This document shows, in pieces, positions 41,298 through 52,934 of a stretch of 64,000 nt of DNA. The stretch's first letter is position 1; the number at the start of each line of letters is the position of its first letter. The DNA comes from Paenibacillus hamazuiensis (GTDB lineage Bacteria; Bacillota; Bacilli; Paenibacillales; NBRC-103111). The stretch lies in contig NZ_JALRMO010000001.1 of NCBI RefSeq assembly GCF_023276405.1, forward strand, positions 434,001-498,000, given 5' to 3'. The position numbers were made by a program, and so were the translations under genes. The notes under the pieces are model-generated. The model had not been told where the DNA came from, searched no databases, and saw only the letters and a list, made by a program, of their open reading frames with translations.

Positions 41298-42371
41298 TCA
41301 GACCGTAAAGAAAGTGATTATGGTTAAAAGCAATGATACAACGGTCATAGCTAACAAGGGGCGCAAGGCTTTCGTGCGCAAATCCTTGAAGCTCACATTG
41401 AGTCCCAGACCCACCATGGCCATCGTTAAGAGAAAAGTTGTAACATCTGCCACACGGTTCATCACTTGGGCCTGAATAATGACCGATTTCCCGATCATGT
41501 AGCTTCCGACCAAACTCATCAAAATGAATCCGACAAGAAACCAAGGGAATTCGATTTTGGCCTCGCTCGATTTCGTCTTTCCCTTCCGCTTCATCCAAAC
41601 CATCAGAATAAAGCTGAGCGGAACCAGCAGAAACACGCGGCCCAATTTAGCCAGCAGGGCATCCGCCAAAACGTCTTGACCGGCCGGGGCGGCGGCTAAT
41701 GCCACATGTGCAATCTCATGAAGGCTTACGCCCGCCCAAATTCCGTAGCTGACCGCCGAAAAAGGGACAAACGGACGAATAAAGGTATAACCTATGGCAA
41801 AGATGGTTCCCATGAGTGCGATAATTCCGGCCCCCATTGCCGTATCCTCTTCTTTGGCTTTCAAAATCGGCGACACTGCCGCAATCGCTGCAGCTCCGCA
41901 TACGCCGGTTCCGATCCCCAACAACAGGGAGAGGGCACGATCCGCTTGGAGCCATTTTGCCAGGAGCACGGTGGCACCGATGGCAAATACAATCGTACCC
42001 GTGTCCCGAACCAACAGCCAAAGTCCTTGGTGCAAAACGACATCGATATTCAGCTTTAATCCGTATAGAATGATCGCGCAGCGCAGCAATTTTTTGGCCG
42101 AGAACTGAATGCCCGGGCGAATCGCTTCCGGATAACCCGCGACTTGCCGATACATGACCGCGATAAGAATGGCGCATGCAAGCTGTCCCATGCGATCAAA
42201 CAGCGGCAATTTCGACAAGCCCAACCCCAATAAAGCGATCGCAAAAGTAAAAGCAATTCCCCCGAGCCGCAGCCGGTCCCGGGATGTGTTCCGGTTTGCG
42301 CGCAGATGGGCCTCCTTTCCCACGATATGGAATGAATCGGTTATTGCTGCAGCCGATTTTTGGATGTCCAT
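41298..42371 (-). CDS. YeiH-family putative sulfate exporter
   Basis: A 357-residue membrane protein with about ten helices (LGGIAFTFAIALLGLGLSKL, ILIAVMYRQVAGYPEAIRPG and ALLLGIGTGVCGAAAIAAVS-like segment LSLLLGIGTGVCGAAAIAAV, ending DLRTKALRPLLAMTVVSLLL). This is the UPF0324/YeiH family, annotated as putative sulfate exporter; direct evidence of substrate is limited. ATG 42371 follows AGGTGG by five bases. It is divergent from a LysR gene at 42497, the same arrangement as yeiH-yeiE in enteric bacteria. Confidence 0.88.
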   Translation of the reverse strand: MDIQKSAAAITDSFHIVGKEAHLRANRNTSRDRLRLGGIAFTFAIALLGLGLSKLPLFDRMGQLACAILIAVMYRQVAGYPEAIRPGIQFSAKKLLRCAIILYGLKLNIDVVLHQGLWLLVRDTGTIVFAIGATVLLAKWLQADRALSLLLGIGTGVCGAAAIAAVSPILKAKEEDTAMGAGIIALMGTIFAIGYTFIRPFVPFSAVSYGIWAGVSLHEIAHVALAAAPAGQDVLADALLAKLGRVFLLVPLSFILMVWMKRKGKTKSSEAKIEFPWFLVGFILMSLVGSYMIGKSVIIQAQVMNRVADVTTFLLTMAMVGLGLNVSFKDLRTKALRPLLAMTVVSLLLTIITFFTV

Positions 42372-42496
42372 ATTTTCCACCTCCACCTTCTAACATAGCC
42401 AAAGTATAGTGGAGTTTCATTGATAATAAAAATACATTATAATTATGATGATAATAAGTTTATGGTTATGTATCTTACGGGACGGGTGAAAGGGTT

Positions 42497-43441
42497 ATGG
42501 ATCAACAACTGCTTGCTTTTGTGACGGTGGCCGATGAACAAAACTTTACGCGCGCCGCGGAAAAACTTTTTATCAGCCAGCCTGCGATCAGTCAGCACAT
42601 TCAGACGCTTGAACACAGGTTTGATGTGAAATTATTCGACAGAACCAATAAATACGTGCGTTTGACAAAAGCCGGTGAGGTGGTTTACCATCATGCAAAG
42701 GAAATTTTAAGCAGATATGACCAAATGGATCGGCTTATTAAAGATCTGAAAGAGGAAGCCAGCGGATCGCTGTATATCGGTGCCAGCTTTACATTCGGGG
42801 AATACGTTTTGCCTCACATCATTGCCGGGTTTCGCAGCTCATACGGCAAGATCATTCCCGTAATATCCATCGACAACACCATTACCGTAGTGAAGCAGGT
42901 TGCCGAAGGAACGCTGGATATCGGGATCATTGAAGGAAAATCCGTGCATGATAACAACGTCGACGTGCGCCCTTTTGCAGAGGATACGGTTGTGATCGTC
43001 GGCGCATACAATCATCCGTTAGCATCCCGGAAACACATTACGGCCAATCAGATGGAGAACGAAAACTGGATTATTCGGGAACGCGGTTCAGGTACGAGGG
43101 AGATTACGGATCATGTTTTTAGAACTTACGGCATTCAGCCCAAATCGGTAGTGGAATACAGCAGCTCGCAAATGATCAAGGAATCGGTGGAAGCGGGGCT
43201 CGGTCTTACTGTATTATCAAAGTGGGTTGTACGCAAAGAGCTTATGTGGAATACGCTTTGCGAAATTCGATTCATGGATACCCCTGTAGAAAGAAAATTC
43301 TCCATCGTGGTAAGGAAATCGAATTTTCAAACGAAAGCAACTCAATTATTTGAAAAGTTTCTGCATGAACAATCTCCCGGGATCAATAGGCTGATGAAAG
43401 AGCATGGAGTGGAACAGACAGCCGTAAATAAGGATTATTAG
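42497..43441 (+). CDS. LysR-family regulator, divergent from the YeiH-type exporter (CysL/YeiE-like)
   Basis: A 314-residue regulator. The HTH is FTRAAEKLFISQPAISQHIQ, with TLEHRFDVKLFDRTNKYVRL. The co-inducer domain begins SGSLYIGASFTFGEYVLPHI, a form typical of the CysL (YwfK)/CbbR/YeiE branch. ATG after ACGGGTGAAAGGGTT. The 125-bp region to the exporter start is AT-rich and contains repeated ATAAT/ATTAT half-sites (42426-42470), where LysR proteins normally bind. It most likely controls the exporter gene in response to a sulfur metabolite. Confidence 0.9.
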   Translation: MDQQLLAFVTVADEQNFTRAAEKLFISQPAISQHIQTLEHRFDVKLFDRTNKYVRLTKAGEVVYHHAKEILSRYDQMDRLIKDLKEEASGSLYIGASFTFGEYVLPHIIAGFRSSYGKIIPVISIDNTITVVKQVAEGTLDIGIIEGKSVHDNNVDVRPFAEDTVVIVGAYNHPLASRKHITANQMENENWIIRERGSGTREITDHVFRTYGIQPKSVVEYSSSQMIKESVEAGLGLTVLSKWVVRKELMWNTLCEIRFMDTPVERKFSIVVRKSNFQTKATQLFEKFLHEQSPGINRLMKEHGVEQTAVNKDY

Positions 43442-43466
43442 GATTAAAGAAAGGATGATTTTAATC

Positions 43467-44261
43467 ATGGAAAAAAAGTTTGTAACGGTAGATTCCAACA
43501 AAATAGCTTATAAAGAAACAGGGCGAGGGGAGGCGGTCGTACTGCTCCATGGTTTTTGCGGCAGCTCATCGTATTGGGACGCCATACAAACTTACCTTCC
43601 ATCGGATTACCGGTTTATTTTTCCTGATCTAAGAGGACACGGAGACTCGGATGCCCCCGACGGGTCCTATTCGATGGATGTCATGGCGGACGATATGGAC
43701 CGGCTTCTTCAACAGCTGGGAGTGGAGAAAGCGACATTATTGGGTCACTCGTTGGGAGGGTATGTTTCCTTGGCATTTGCTGAGCGTCATATGGAGAAAT
43801 TAACACGTTTCGGATTCATACATTCTACCGCTTTGCCCGACGATGAAAAGGGTAAGGAAGGCCGTTTGAATAGCATGAAGACCATCCGAGAACAGGGATT
43901 AAACGTATTCGTTAACGGTCTGATTCCGAAATTATTCGCACCTGCTCATGTGGAACAAATGACCGATCGGGTGGAAGCAGCGAAAAAGATTGGTTATGGG
44001 ACCCATCCAGACGGGGCGATCCGCACGTTAGAAGGGATGCGGACCAGACCCGATCGGAGTCAAGTTATTCTGGATGCGAAGGTACCTGTACTGCTCGTTG
44101 CAGGCGAACACGATCAGCTCATATCGCGAGAGCGTGCTTTTTCGGCTACTAGTAACTATGCGACCCAACATGTCATTCCAAAAGCCGGACATATGAGCAT
44201 GATGGAGACGCCTAAGCAGCTGGCAGAGGTTATTCATGCCTTTCTTAAAGTTTCGGGGTGA
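43467..44261 (+). CDS. Alpha/beta hydrolase
   Basis: A 264-residue hydrolase with complete triad motifs: oxyanion loop VVLLHGFCGSSSYWD, nucleophile Ser in LLGHSLGGYVSLAFAER, acid Asp in LVAGEHDQLIS and His in PKAGHMSMMETPKQL. It resembles small esterases and BioH-like proteins; the substrate is not identifiable. I chose the ATG at 43467 (MEKKFVTVDSNK) with AAAGGA 11 bases upstream; an in-frame ATG at 43455 overlaps that site. It follows the LysR gene by 25 bases and may be co-expressed. Confidence 0.88.
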   Translation: MEKKFVTVDSNKIAYKETGRGEAVVLLHGFCGSSSYWDAIQTYLPSDYRFIFPDLRGHGDSDAPDGSYSMDVMADDMDRLLQQLGVEKATLLGHSLGGYVSLAFAERHMEKLTRFGFIHSTALPDDEKGKEGRLNSMKTIREQGLNVFVNGLIPKLFAPAHVEQMTDRVEAAKKIGYGTHPDGAIRTLEGMRTRPDRSQVILDAKVPVLLVAGEHDQLISRERAFSATSNYATQHVIPKAGHMSMMETPKQLAEVIHAFLKVSG

Positions 44262-44509
44262 ATGGATGGTATCGGAAGCACGTCCACAGCGGCTTCCATT
44301 TTTGGGCTGTTTTCAGCCGGAGCGCCGAGCGGCGGAATATGACCAAAGCGATAAGCGCTCCGAGATGCCCGAGCTGATGTACTCTCCCCATGATGCGTAT
44401 ACGGGAATGATGAATAAGAAAACGATAAGAACGACGATCGTATTATGTCTCGCAAGTATTTGGTAAAAATTAACATATTATGCATGGTACCTCCCAAAAG
44501 ATCTTCTCT
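44262..44509. other. 248-bp gap with no recognised gene
   Basis: The interval between the hydrolase and the converging phosphatidylserine decarboxylase gene contains one open frame (44236-44466) with no homology I can see and no ribosome binding site. I see no clear terminator hairpin. Confidence 0.4.
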
Positions 44510-45307
44510 CTAGTTCATCTGAGCCACCCAATAACCTAAAGGTTCACCTACACGCACCCGGCTGCCCAATCCAAGCCCGCTACGGAACTCGAATGGTTCA
44601 TTTTCCATAAGCAGGATGATGGTTGAGCCGAACTCAAAATAAGCAAATTCATCTCCTTTGTTGAGACGGAGCGAAAGAGGTTCCGTGTATTTTATGCTGC
44701 AAACGTTCATAGCGCCGACTTTAACGATCGATAGGATCCCGTACCGGTGCTGCATATAGGTAATGAGCCTTTCGTTGCGTTTTAAAACTTTGCGCATATG
44801 TTTCAAACCGAATTCATTGACCGGATATGCTTTTCCCGGAATATGGGCTGTCTCGCGAATAAACCCGCTGACGGGCGAATGGATGCGATGATAGTCGGCT
44901 GGACTCAAATATAAAATAATAAAAAAACCTCCATTGAAGTTGCCGGGTATAATTGAACGCCCCAACAATTCCCCGACTTTGTACTCCTGCCCCTTAACGC
45001 GGATTGACAAGTTGTCATGAATCCGTCCGATTTCGGTGACAGTGGCATCCACCGGGCTAACAAGCGAAGCGGTATATGGGTCGACGGGCCGCAGCCCGCT
45101 TTTCAAACGGCGGGTAAAAAAATCGTTTAACGATCGATAAGCGCTAACCGGTTTTTCAGCTTCTTCATTACAAATGGCGTAAGTTTTCGAATACCACGGA
45201 ATCAGCAGACGGCTCGTCTTTGTTTTGGTAAACGAACCGATCAAACGGGAAGACCACTTATAGGACGTTAGCTCGGTCAATAAACGCAAAAAGTGCTGAC
45301 TTTTCAT
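44510..45307 (-). CDS. psd: Phosphatidylserine decarboxylase
   Basis: A 265-residue pyruvoyl enzyme that makes phosphatidylethanolamine from phosphatidylserine at the membrane. Visible are YRSLNDFFTRRLKSGLRPVD, VSPVDATVTEIG (Asp-His-Ser region), FIILYLSPADYHRIHSPVSG and the self-cleavage site FGSTIILL, where the Ser becomes the pyruvoyl group. I start it at ATG 45307 (MKSQHFLRLLTELTS), which gives the usual length; upstream in-frame starts at 45349 and 45376 overlap a good promoter. Phosphatidylserine synthase (pssA) is not beside it. It is divergent from the decarboxylase at 45543. Confidence 0.92.
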   Translation of the reverse strand: MKSQHFLRLLTELTSYKWSSRLIGSFTKTKTSRLLIPWYSKTYAICNEEAEKPVSAYRSLNDFFTRRLKSGLRPVDPYTASLVSPVDATVTEIGRIHDNLSIRVKGQEYKVGELLGRSIIPGNFNGGFFIILYLSPADYHRIHSPVSGFIRETAHIPGKAYPVNEFGLKHMRKVLKRNERLITYMQHRYGILSIVKVGAMNVCSIKYTEPLSLRLNKGDEFAYFEFGSTIILLMENEPFEFRSGLGLGSRVRVGEPLGYWVAQMN

Positions 45308-45347
45308 CGGGATCGCCAACCTTCGGTAAGTTGTCAAGATAAATTGC

Positions 45348-45402
45348 ATTATATCGGCCGTGCATTCCGGCTTCAATTACAAATTAACTATCATTATGAT
45401 AG
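45348..45402 (-). promoter_or_regulatory. psd promoter with 7-1-7 palindrome upstream
   Basis: On the minus strand TTGAAG (45376-45371), 17 bases, TATAAT (45353-45348). Just upstream lies a perfect 7-1-7 palindrome, CTATCAT-T-ATGATAG (45388-45402). The spacing fits an activator or a shared operator with the divergent speA-type gene. It looks related to Fur-family box geometry but does not match Fur, PerR or Zur consensus closely. Confidence 0.65.
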
Positions 45403-45430
45403 GCTGGAGCCGCGTTTGGCGAATGTGATT

Positions 45431-45498
45431 GATAGGTAACGCCTATCGTAATTATATAAACAATAGTATTGAACGATACGTTTCTCGCGATTTATACT
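45431..45498 (+). promoter_or_regulatory. Promoter of the speA-type gene with palindrome
   Basis: TTGAAC (45469-45474), 18 bases, TATACT (45493-45498). Upstream is GATAGG-TAACG-CCTATC (45431-45447), a perfect 6-5-6 palindrome with the same CTATC half-site as the one at 45388-45402. Together they suggest a common regulator for the divergent pair. Confidence 0.6.
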
Positions 45499-45542
45499 GA
45501 ACCGGAAAACGAAGCTCATCCGGAAGGAATTGGTTATCCACT

Positions 45543-47012
45543 ATGGAGCAACATCGTACACCATTATTTACGGCATTGCTTGAGCATGCCAAGCGGAACC
45601 CGATTCCATTCCACATACCGGGTCATAAAAAAGGAGTAGGAATGGAAAGCGAGTTTAGAGCATTTTTGGGCGAGAACGTCCTGTCCATCGATTTAATCAA
45701 TATCGCACCTCTCGATGATTTGCATCAGCCCGCCGGTGTGATTGACGAAGCGCAGCGCTTGGCCGCTCATGCATTTGGCGCAGACTATACTTTGTTCTCC
45801 GTACAAGGGACAAGCGGAGCCAATATGACCATGATCATGTCGGTCTGCGGGCCGGGCGATAAGATTATCGTGCCGCGTAACCTCCATAAGTCGATTTTAT
45901 CTGCGATCGTCCTTGCCGGCTCGAAGCCCGTCTTCGTAACGCCCGAACGGGATGCAAAATGGGGAATCGATCACGGCATTTCCGTCCGTTCGGTGAGGAA
46001 GGCGCTTGAAAGGCATCCGGATGCCAAGGCTGTGCTCGTCATCAATCCGACTTATTTCGGCGTATGCACGAATTTAAAGGCGATCGTCGAACTTGCCCAT
46101 CAATACGGCATTCCCGTCCTTGTCGACGAAGCGCATGGAGCGCTGCTGCACTTTCACGAAACGCTGCCGCTGTCGGCTATGCAGGCCGGGGCGGATATGG
46201 CTGCGACCAGCATGCACAAGCTTGGCGGGTCGCTCACGCAAAGCTCGCTGCTTCATATTAAAAAAGGGATCGTACAGCCCAAAAAGGTGCAGACGATTTT
46301 CAGCATGCTGACAACGACATCCACGTCCTACATTTTGCTTTCCTCCTTGGACGCGGCGCGCAAGCATCTCGCCTTGCAAGGCCGCAATTTATTGGAAAAG
46401 GCGATCAGCCTCGCCGAATATGCCAGGGAACGAATCAATGAAATACCCGGCCTCGCTTCTTTCGGCAGAGAAATATTGTGGACCGATGCGGCGTTCGATT
46501 TCGATCCGACAAAGCTTACGGTGCATGTACGGGAGCTCGGCATTACCGGATACGAGGCGGAAAATTGGCTGCGGCAGCACCACAATATCGAGGTGGAACT
46601 GAGCGATATGTACAACATCCTTTGCATCGTGACTCCGGGCGATTCGGAAGAAACCGTAGATTGCCTGCTCAAAGCTTTGTCGGAGCTTGCGGAGGTCCAT
46701 CCCGTTAAACGCGATTTCCGGGAGGTGGAGGTGAACGTTCCGGATATCCCGCAGCTGACGCTTACGCCGAGGGATGCTTTTTATGGGGACACCGAGCTCG
46801 TTCCCTTAAAGCAATCGGCCGGACGCATTATGGCTGAATCCGTTTATGTGTACCCGCCGGGAATTCCCATTTTGCTACCCGGCGAGCTGATCGCGGAACA
46901 GCACATTCGTTATATCCTCGATCATTTGGAAGTCGGTCTTCCCGTAAAAGGACCCGAGGATCCATCCCTGCAAAACGTCAAGGTTGTTGTTGAAGCGAAA
47001 GCGATTTTTTAG
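45543..47012 (+). CDS. Orn/Lys/Arg decarboxylase family protein (SpeA-like, PLP enzyme)
   Basis: A 489-residue fold-type-I PLP enzyme. It starts MEQHRTPLFTALLEHAKRNP, then FHIPGHKKG (family hallmark), FSVQGTSGANMTMIMSVCGP, LVDEAHGALLHFHETLPLSA (Asp and His contacting PLP) and the Schiff-base Lys in TSMHKLGGSLTQSS. This short form without the N-terminal wing domain is the Bacillus SpeA type (arginine decarboxylase, polyamine synthesis), but lysine or other substrates cannot be excluded. ATG start with a poor ribosome binding site (GGAAGGAATTGG 12 bases before). It is first in a row of PLP enzymes. Confidence 0.9.
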   Translation: MEQHRTPLFTALLEHAKRNPIPFHIPGHKKGVGMESEFRAFLGENVLSIDLINIAPLDDLHQPAGVIDEAQRLAAHAFGADYTLFSVQGTSGANMTMIMSVCGPGDKIIVPRNLHKSILSAIVLAGSKPVFVTPERDAKWGIDHGISVRSVRKALERHPDAKAVLVINPTYFGVCTNLKAIVELAHQYGIPVLVDEAHGALLHFHETLPLSAMQAGADMAATSMHKLGGSLTQSSLLHIKKGIVQPKKVQTIFSMLTTTSTSYILLSSLDAARKHLALQGRNLLEKAISLAEYARERINEIPGLASFGREILWTDAAFDFDPTKLTVHVRELGITGYEAENWLRQHHNIEVELSDMYNILCIVTPGDSEETVDCLLKALSELAEVHPVKRDFREVEVNVPDIPQLTLTPRDAFYGDTELVPLKQSAGRIMAESVYVYPPGIPILLPGELIAEQHIRYILDHLEVGLPVKGPEDPSLQNVKVVVEAKAIF

Positions 47013-47077
47013 TGCCAGGAAATATTGAAGCAAATTTTTAAGGATAATTGGGGACTTTGTTCAGAGGAGGATAACAA

Positions 47078-49562
<2,485 letters not shown>

Positions 49563-49567
49563 CTTTC

Positions 49568-50755
49568 ATGGATACGACCGCCAATAGTGCTCTGTTTCCG
49601 ACGTATTCGAAATACCCGATTAATTTGGTTAAAGGGGAAGGTACCCGGCTATGGGACGATAAAGGCCGGGAGTATTTGGATTTTATGTCCGGACTGGCGG
49701 CATGCAATCTGGGACACGTCCCCGGGAAAGTAAAGAAGCGGCTTCAGGAGCAGCTCGAACGGGTATGGCACGTATCCAACCTGTTTCAAATCCCGGATCA
49801 GGAGAAGCTGGCGCAAATGCTCGCGGCCCATAGCTGCGCGGATCTCGTTTTCTTTTGCAACAGTGGTGCGGAAGCGAACGAAGCGGCGATCAAATGCGCC
49901 AGAAGGTATCATCAGCGGGTGCTCAAAAACGGCAGATTCGAGATCATCACGTTCGAGAAGTCTTTTCATGGCCGTACGTTAGCGACATTGACCGCGACGG
50001 GGCAGGATAAAGTCAAGGATGGATTTTTTCCTTTGCCGGAAGGGTTTGCGTATGCGCCCTATAACGATATACGGGCCGTAAGAGACTTGATTACCGATAA
50101 GACGGCGGCCGTCATGCTGGAGCTCGTCCAGGGGGAGAGCGGCGTTCATCCGGCGGAATGTGAATTTGTGACCGGGCTTTCCGAGCTGTGCAAGGAGAAC
50201 GGTCTGCTTCTTATCGTCGATGAGGTGCAGACGGGATTGGGGCGCACAGGGAAGCTGTTTGCCTATGAGCATTACGGCATCGAGCCGGATATTGTTACGC
50301 TAGCCAAAGGGCTGGCCAGCGGATTTCCAATAGGCGCCATGATGGGCAAGCAAAAGCTCCGGGACGCATTTTCGGCGGGAAGCCACGCCTCAACGTTCGG
50401 AGGAGCGCCGCTTGCCTCCGCAGCCGGTCTGGCCACGTTGGAAACGATGCTGGAGGAGCGGCTTTTCGAACGCGCGGAACGGATGGGGGCGTACGCCATC
50501 CAAAGACTGACGGATCAACTGCGGCGATATTCCGTCATTCAGGCCGTAAGGGGGCTCGGACTGCTGATCGGCATCGAATGCCGCGAGCCGGTCGCCCCGA
50601 TCATTTGCGAGCTGCAACGGCACGGGCTGCTGGTGCTGCCTGGAGGTTCTCATGTCATTCGGTTTATGCCGAGCCTGTATGTGAGCAAAGAAGAAATTGA
50701 TCGGGCAGTGGACATTATTTGCACCGTATTGATAAGCTCCGGTTTCTTCGTTTGA
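49568..50755 (+). CDS. ArgD-type class III aminotransferase (acetylornithine aminotransferase-like)
   Basis: A 395-residue PLP aminotransferase. Motifs: LWDDKGREYLDFMSGLAACN, FFCNSGAEANEAAIKCARR, FEKSFHGRTLATLTATGQ, LLIVDEVQTGLGRTGKLFAY and the PLP Lys in VTLAKGLASGFPIGAM. The closest named family is ArgD (N-acetylornithine/succinyl-diaminopimelate), but GABA- or ornithine-type substrates are possible. No other arg genes are near. ATG 49568 lies eight bases after AAGGAG, which overlaps the end of sufS. Its place beside an SpeA-like decarboxylase would also fit polyamine or diamine metabolism. Confidence 0.92.
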   Translation: MDTTANSALFPTYSKYPINLVKGEGTRLWDDKGREYLDFMSGLAACNLGHVPGKVKKRLQEQLERVWHVSNLFQIPDQEKLAQMLAAHSCADLVFFCNSGAEANEAAIKCARRYHQRVLKNGRFEIITFEKSFHGRTLATLTATGQDKVKDGFFPLPEGFAYAPYNDIRAVRDLITDKTAAVMLELVQGESGVHPAECEFVTGLSELCKENGLLLIVDEVQTGLGRTGKLFAYEHYGIEPDIVTLAKGLASGFPIGAMMGKQKLRDAFSAGSHASTFGGAPLASAAGLATLETMLEERLFERAERMGAYAIQRLTDQLRRYSVIQAVRGLGLLIGIECREPVAPIICELQRHGLLVLPGGSHVIRFMPSLYVSKEEIDRAVDIICTVLISSGFFV

Positions 50756-50790
50756 ATCCGCCGGCCGGAGGCCGGCGCCTGCCAGCGGCT

Positions 50791-51690
50791 TTATTGGCTG
50801 AAGTGTTCGCCTTTTACCGTCGCAAGCAGCTGTTCCATAAACACCCGGCTTGCCGCGCATAAATATTTGTTTTTTCGATAAACGAGGCCGATTTGGGTCG
50901 TGAGCACCGGATTTTGAATCGGGATCGTCCGAATATGCTTGTTGCCGATATAATCGAGGTAACCTTTCGGCAAGATGGTGACGCCGACGCCTTGCGCGAC
51001 CATATTGACGATGGATTCCATGGTCGTCATTTCCATGATTCGCTGCGGTTTAAAATCGAGCCGGCGGCACTGCTCGTTGATCAGCTGCCGCAAAAAATAC
51101 GAGCTCGGCAGCAAAACGCTCGGCGTTTCTTTTAATATTTCAAGCGTAACAAACGGTTCCTTGGAGACGGGATGGTCGACAGGTGCTGCAAGAGCAAGAT
51201 TTTCTTTAAATAACGGGATCGTTTCCAGGTCGTCATGCTCCATCGGTAAATAGACGATGCCCAAATCGAGCTCATTTTGCAGAAGCCCGTCGAAAATATC
51301 CCCGGTTCGCAATCCGAGAACGGACAGCTCGATGTTGGGATAATTTTGGTGAAACCGGATTACGGTAGGCGGAAGCAAGTAATTGACTACCGTTAAAAGT
51401 GCGCCGATCTTTAGCGCCCCTCTTTTCAAGCCCTGCAGCTCGCTTATCGCGGCACGAGCCTGGGATAATTCGTGAAAAACATTATAGCTGTGATGCAGCA
51501 GCATTTTGCCGGCTTCGGTAATAACGGTTCGTTTGCCGATGCGGTCAAACAACGGTGTGCCGATTTCGTGCTCGAGCAAACGAATTTGCTGGCTGAGCGA
51601 GGGCTGGGCAATACCCAGCTTCTCAGCGGCACGGGTAAAGTGCAGCTCCTGGCATACCGCCATAAAATACTCCAATTGTTTCAATTCCAT
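50791..51690 (-). CDS. LysR-family regulator in the PLP-enzyme cluster
   Basis: A 299-residue regulator. The HTH is FTRAAEKLGIAQPSLSQQIR, LLEHEIGTPLFDRIGKRTVI; the co-inducer domain starts RGALKIGALLTVVNYLLPPT. The CynR/CzcR branch of LysR is the nearest match by eye. ATG 51690 (MELKQLEYFMAVCQEL) has AAGGAGG nine bases upstream. It is divergent from serC across a 98-bp AT-rich region with the inverted repeat AATAAT...ATTATT (51716-51738), a likely binding site. It may control serC-pdxS and its own expression. Confidence 0.9.
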   Translation of the reverse strand: MELKQLEYFMAVCQELHFTRAAEKLGIAQPSLSQQIRLLEHEIGTPLFDRIGKRTVITEAGKMLLHHSYNVFHELSQARAAISELQGLKRGALKIGALLTVVNYLLPPTVIRFHQNYPNIELSVLGLRTGDIFDGLLQNELDLGIVYLPMEHDDLETIPLFKENLALAAPVDHPVSKEPFVTLEILKETPSVLLPSSYFLRQLINEQCRRLDFKPQRIMEMTTMESIVNMVAQGVGVTILPKGYLDYIGNKHIRTIPIQNPVLTTQIGLVYRKNKYLCAASRVFMEQLLATVKGEHFSQ

Positions 51691-51788
51691 AAAGTCAGCC
51701 TCCTTAACCGGCTTCAATAATAGGAAATTACGATTATTATAATATGAATGATAAAAAATCTCTAATAGACAAGAGGAGGTAAGCGTAA

Positions 51789-52874
51789 ATGAATAAACCG
51801 TACAACTTCAACGCAGGACCTGCCGGACTTCCCTTGGAAGTGCTGCTTCAAGCGCGCGATGAGCTTCTTGACTTTCGGGGCACCGGTTTATCCGTAACGG
51901 AAATATCGCACAGAAGCAAGCAATATGAAGAGATCAACTTCGAAACCCAGCAGCTGCTGCAGGAACTGCTCGACGTTCCTTCCGGTTATGAGGTGCTGTT
52001 TCTGCAGGGAGGTGCGAGCACGCAATTTGCCATGGTGCCCATCAATTTTTTGACCGATGGACGAGTTGCCGGTTATATACACAGCGGTACCTGGTCGGGC
52101 AAAGCGATAGCGGAAGCGGGCAAAGTGGGCAAGATCGTCATTGCGGCAAGCTCGGAAGCCGACCGGTATAAAAAGGTTCCCGAAGTGCAAGGAGTAAGCT
52201 TTCGTTCGGGGATGGCCTACGTGCATCTCACCTCGAACGAAACGATAGCGGGCATTCAGTACCGCGATTTTCCCGATACGGGCGACATACCGCTGATTGC
52301 CGATATGTCCAGCGACATCCTGTCACGGACCTTTGAGGTTTCGAATTTTGCACTTATTTATGCGGGCGCCCAAAAAAACATGGGACCTTCCGGCGTGACG
52401 GTCATCATCATTCGCAGAGATTTGCTGGACGGCATCCCCGATAACATTCCCGATATTCTGAATTACCGGATTCATGCAAAGAACCGCTCCCTTTTCCATA
52501 CACCGCCAGTATTTTCCGTCTACATGGTTAACCTTGTGCTGAAATGGATTCGAAACAACGGGGGAGTGGAAGGCATGGAGCGGCGGAACCGGCTAAAAGC
52601 CGATTTGGTATATGGAGCTATCGATGACAGCGGTGGTTTTTTCGGCGGGCTGGCCGACCGGAACAGCCGGTCGATGATGAATGTTACGTTCCGCGTTTAT
52701 AACGATGAACAGGAGAAGCTTTTTTTGCGGCAAGCGGAGTTGAATGGATTTGTGGGTTTGAAGGGACACCGGGATGCGGGCCATCTTCGGGCTTCGTTAT
52801 ACAATGCGGTTACTTATGAACAATGTAAAGCGTTAGCGGATTTTATGCGGCATTTCCAACAAAGTTTCGGGTAA
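51789..52874 (+). CDS. serC: Phosphoserine aminotransferase
   Basis: A 361-residue PLP enzyme that makes 3-phosphoserine (and can act in vitamin B6 synthesis in bacteria using the DXP pathway). Motifs: YNFNAGPAGLPLEVLLQARD, GLSVTEISHRSKQYEEI, FLQGGASTQFAMVPINFL, ADMSSDILSRTFEVSNF, PLP Lys in YAGAQKNMGPSG and LKGHRDAGHLRASLYNAV. Length is normal. ATG after AGAGGAGGTAAGCGTAA. It is followed 60 bases later by pdxS, so serine and PLP synthesis are linked here. Confidence 0.95.
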   Translation: MNKPYNFNAGPAGLPLEVLLQARDELLDFRGTGLSVTEISHRSKQYEEINFETQQLLQELLDVPSGYEVLFLQGGASTQFAMVPINFLTDGRVAGYIHSGTWSGKAIAEAGKVGKIVIAASSEADRYKKVPEVQGVSFRSGMAYVHLTSNETIAGIQYRDFPDTGDIPLIADMSSDILSRTFEVSNFALIYAGAQKNMGPSGVTVIIIRRDLLDGIPDNIPDILNYRIHAKNRSLFHTPPVFSVYMVNLVLKWIRNNGGVEGMERRNRLKADLVYGAIDDSGGFFGGLADRNSRSMMNVTFRVYNDEQEKLFLRQAELNGFVGLKGHRDAGHLRASLYNAVTYEQCKALADFMRHFQQSFG

Positions 52875-52934
52875 ACGGAGCGCTGAAGATGAGTAGGATA
52901 ATAGGAAAATAACGAAAACATGGAGGAATGCGAT

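Noticed and set aside
44236-44466. 76-codon frame after the alpha/beta hydrolase gene
   Set aside because: It overlaps the end of the hydrolase gene, lacks a ribosome binding site and has no recognisable sequence.
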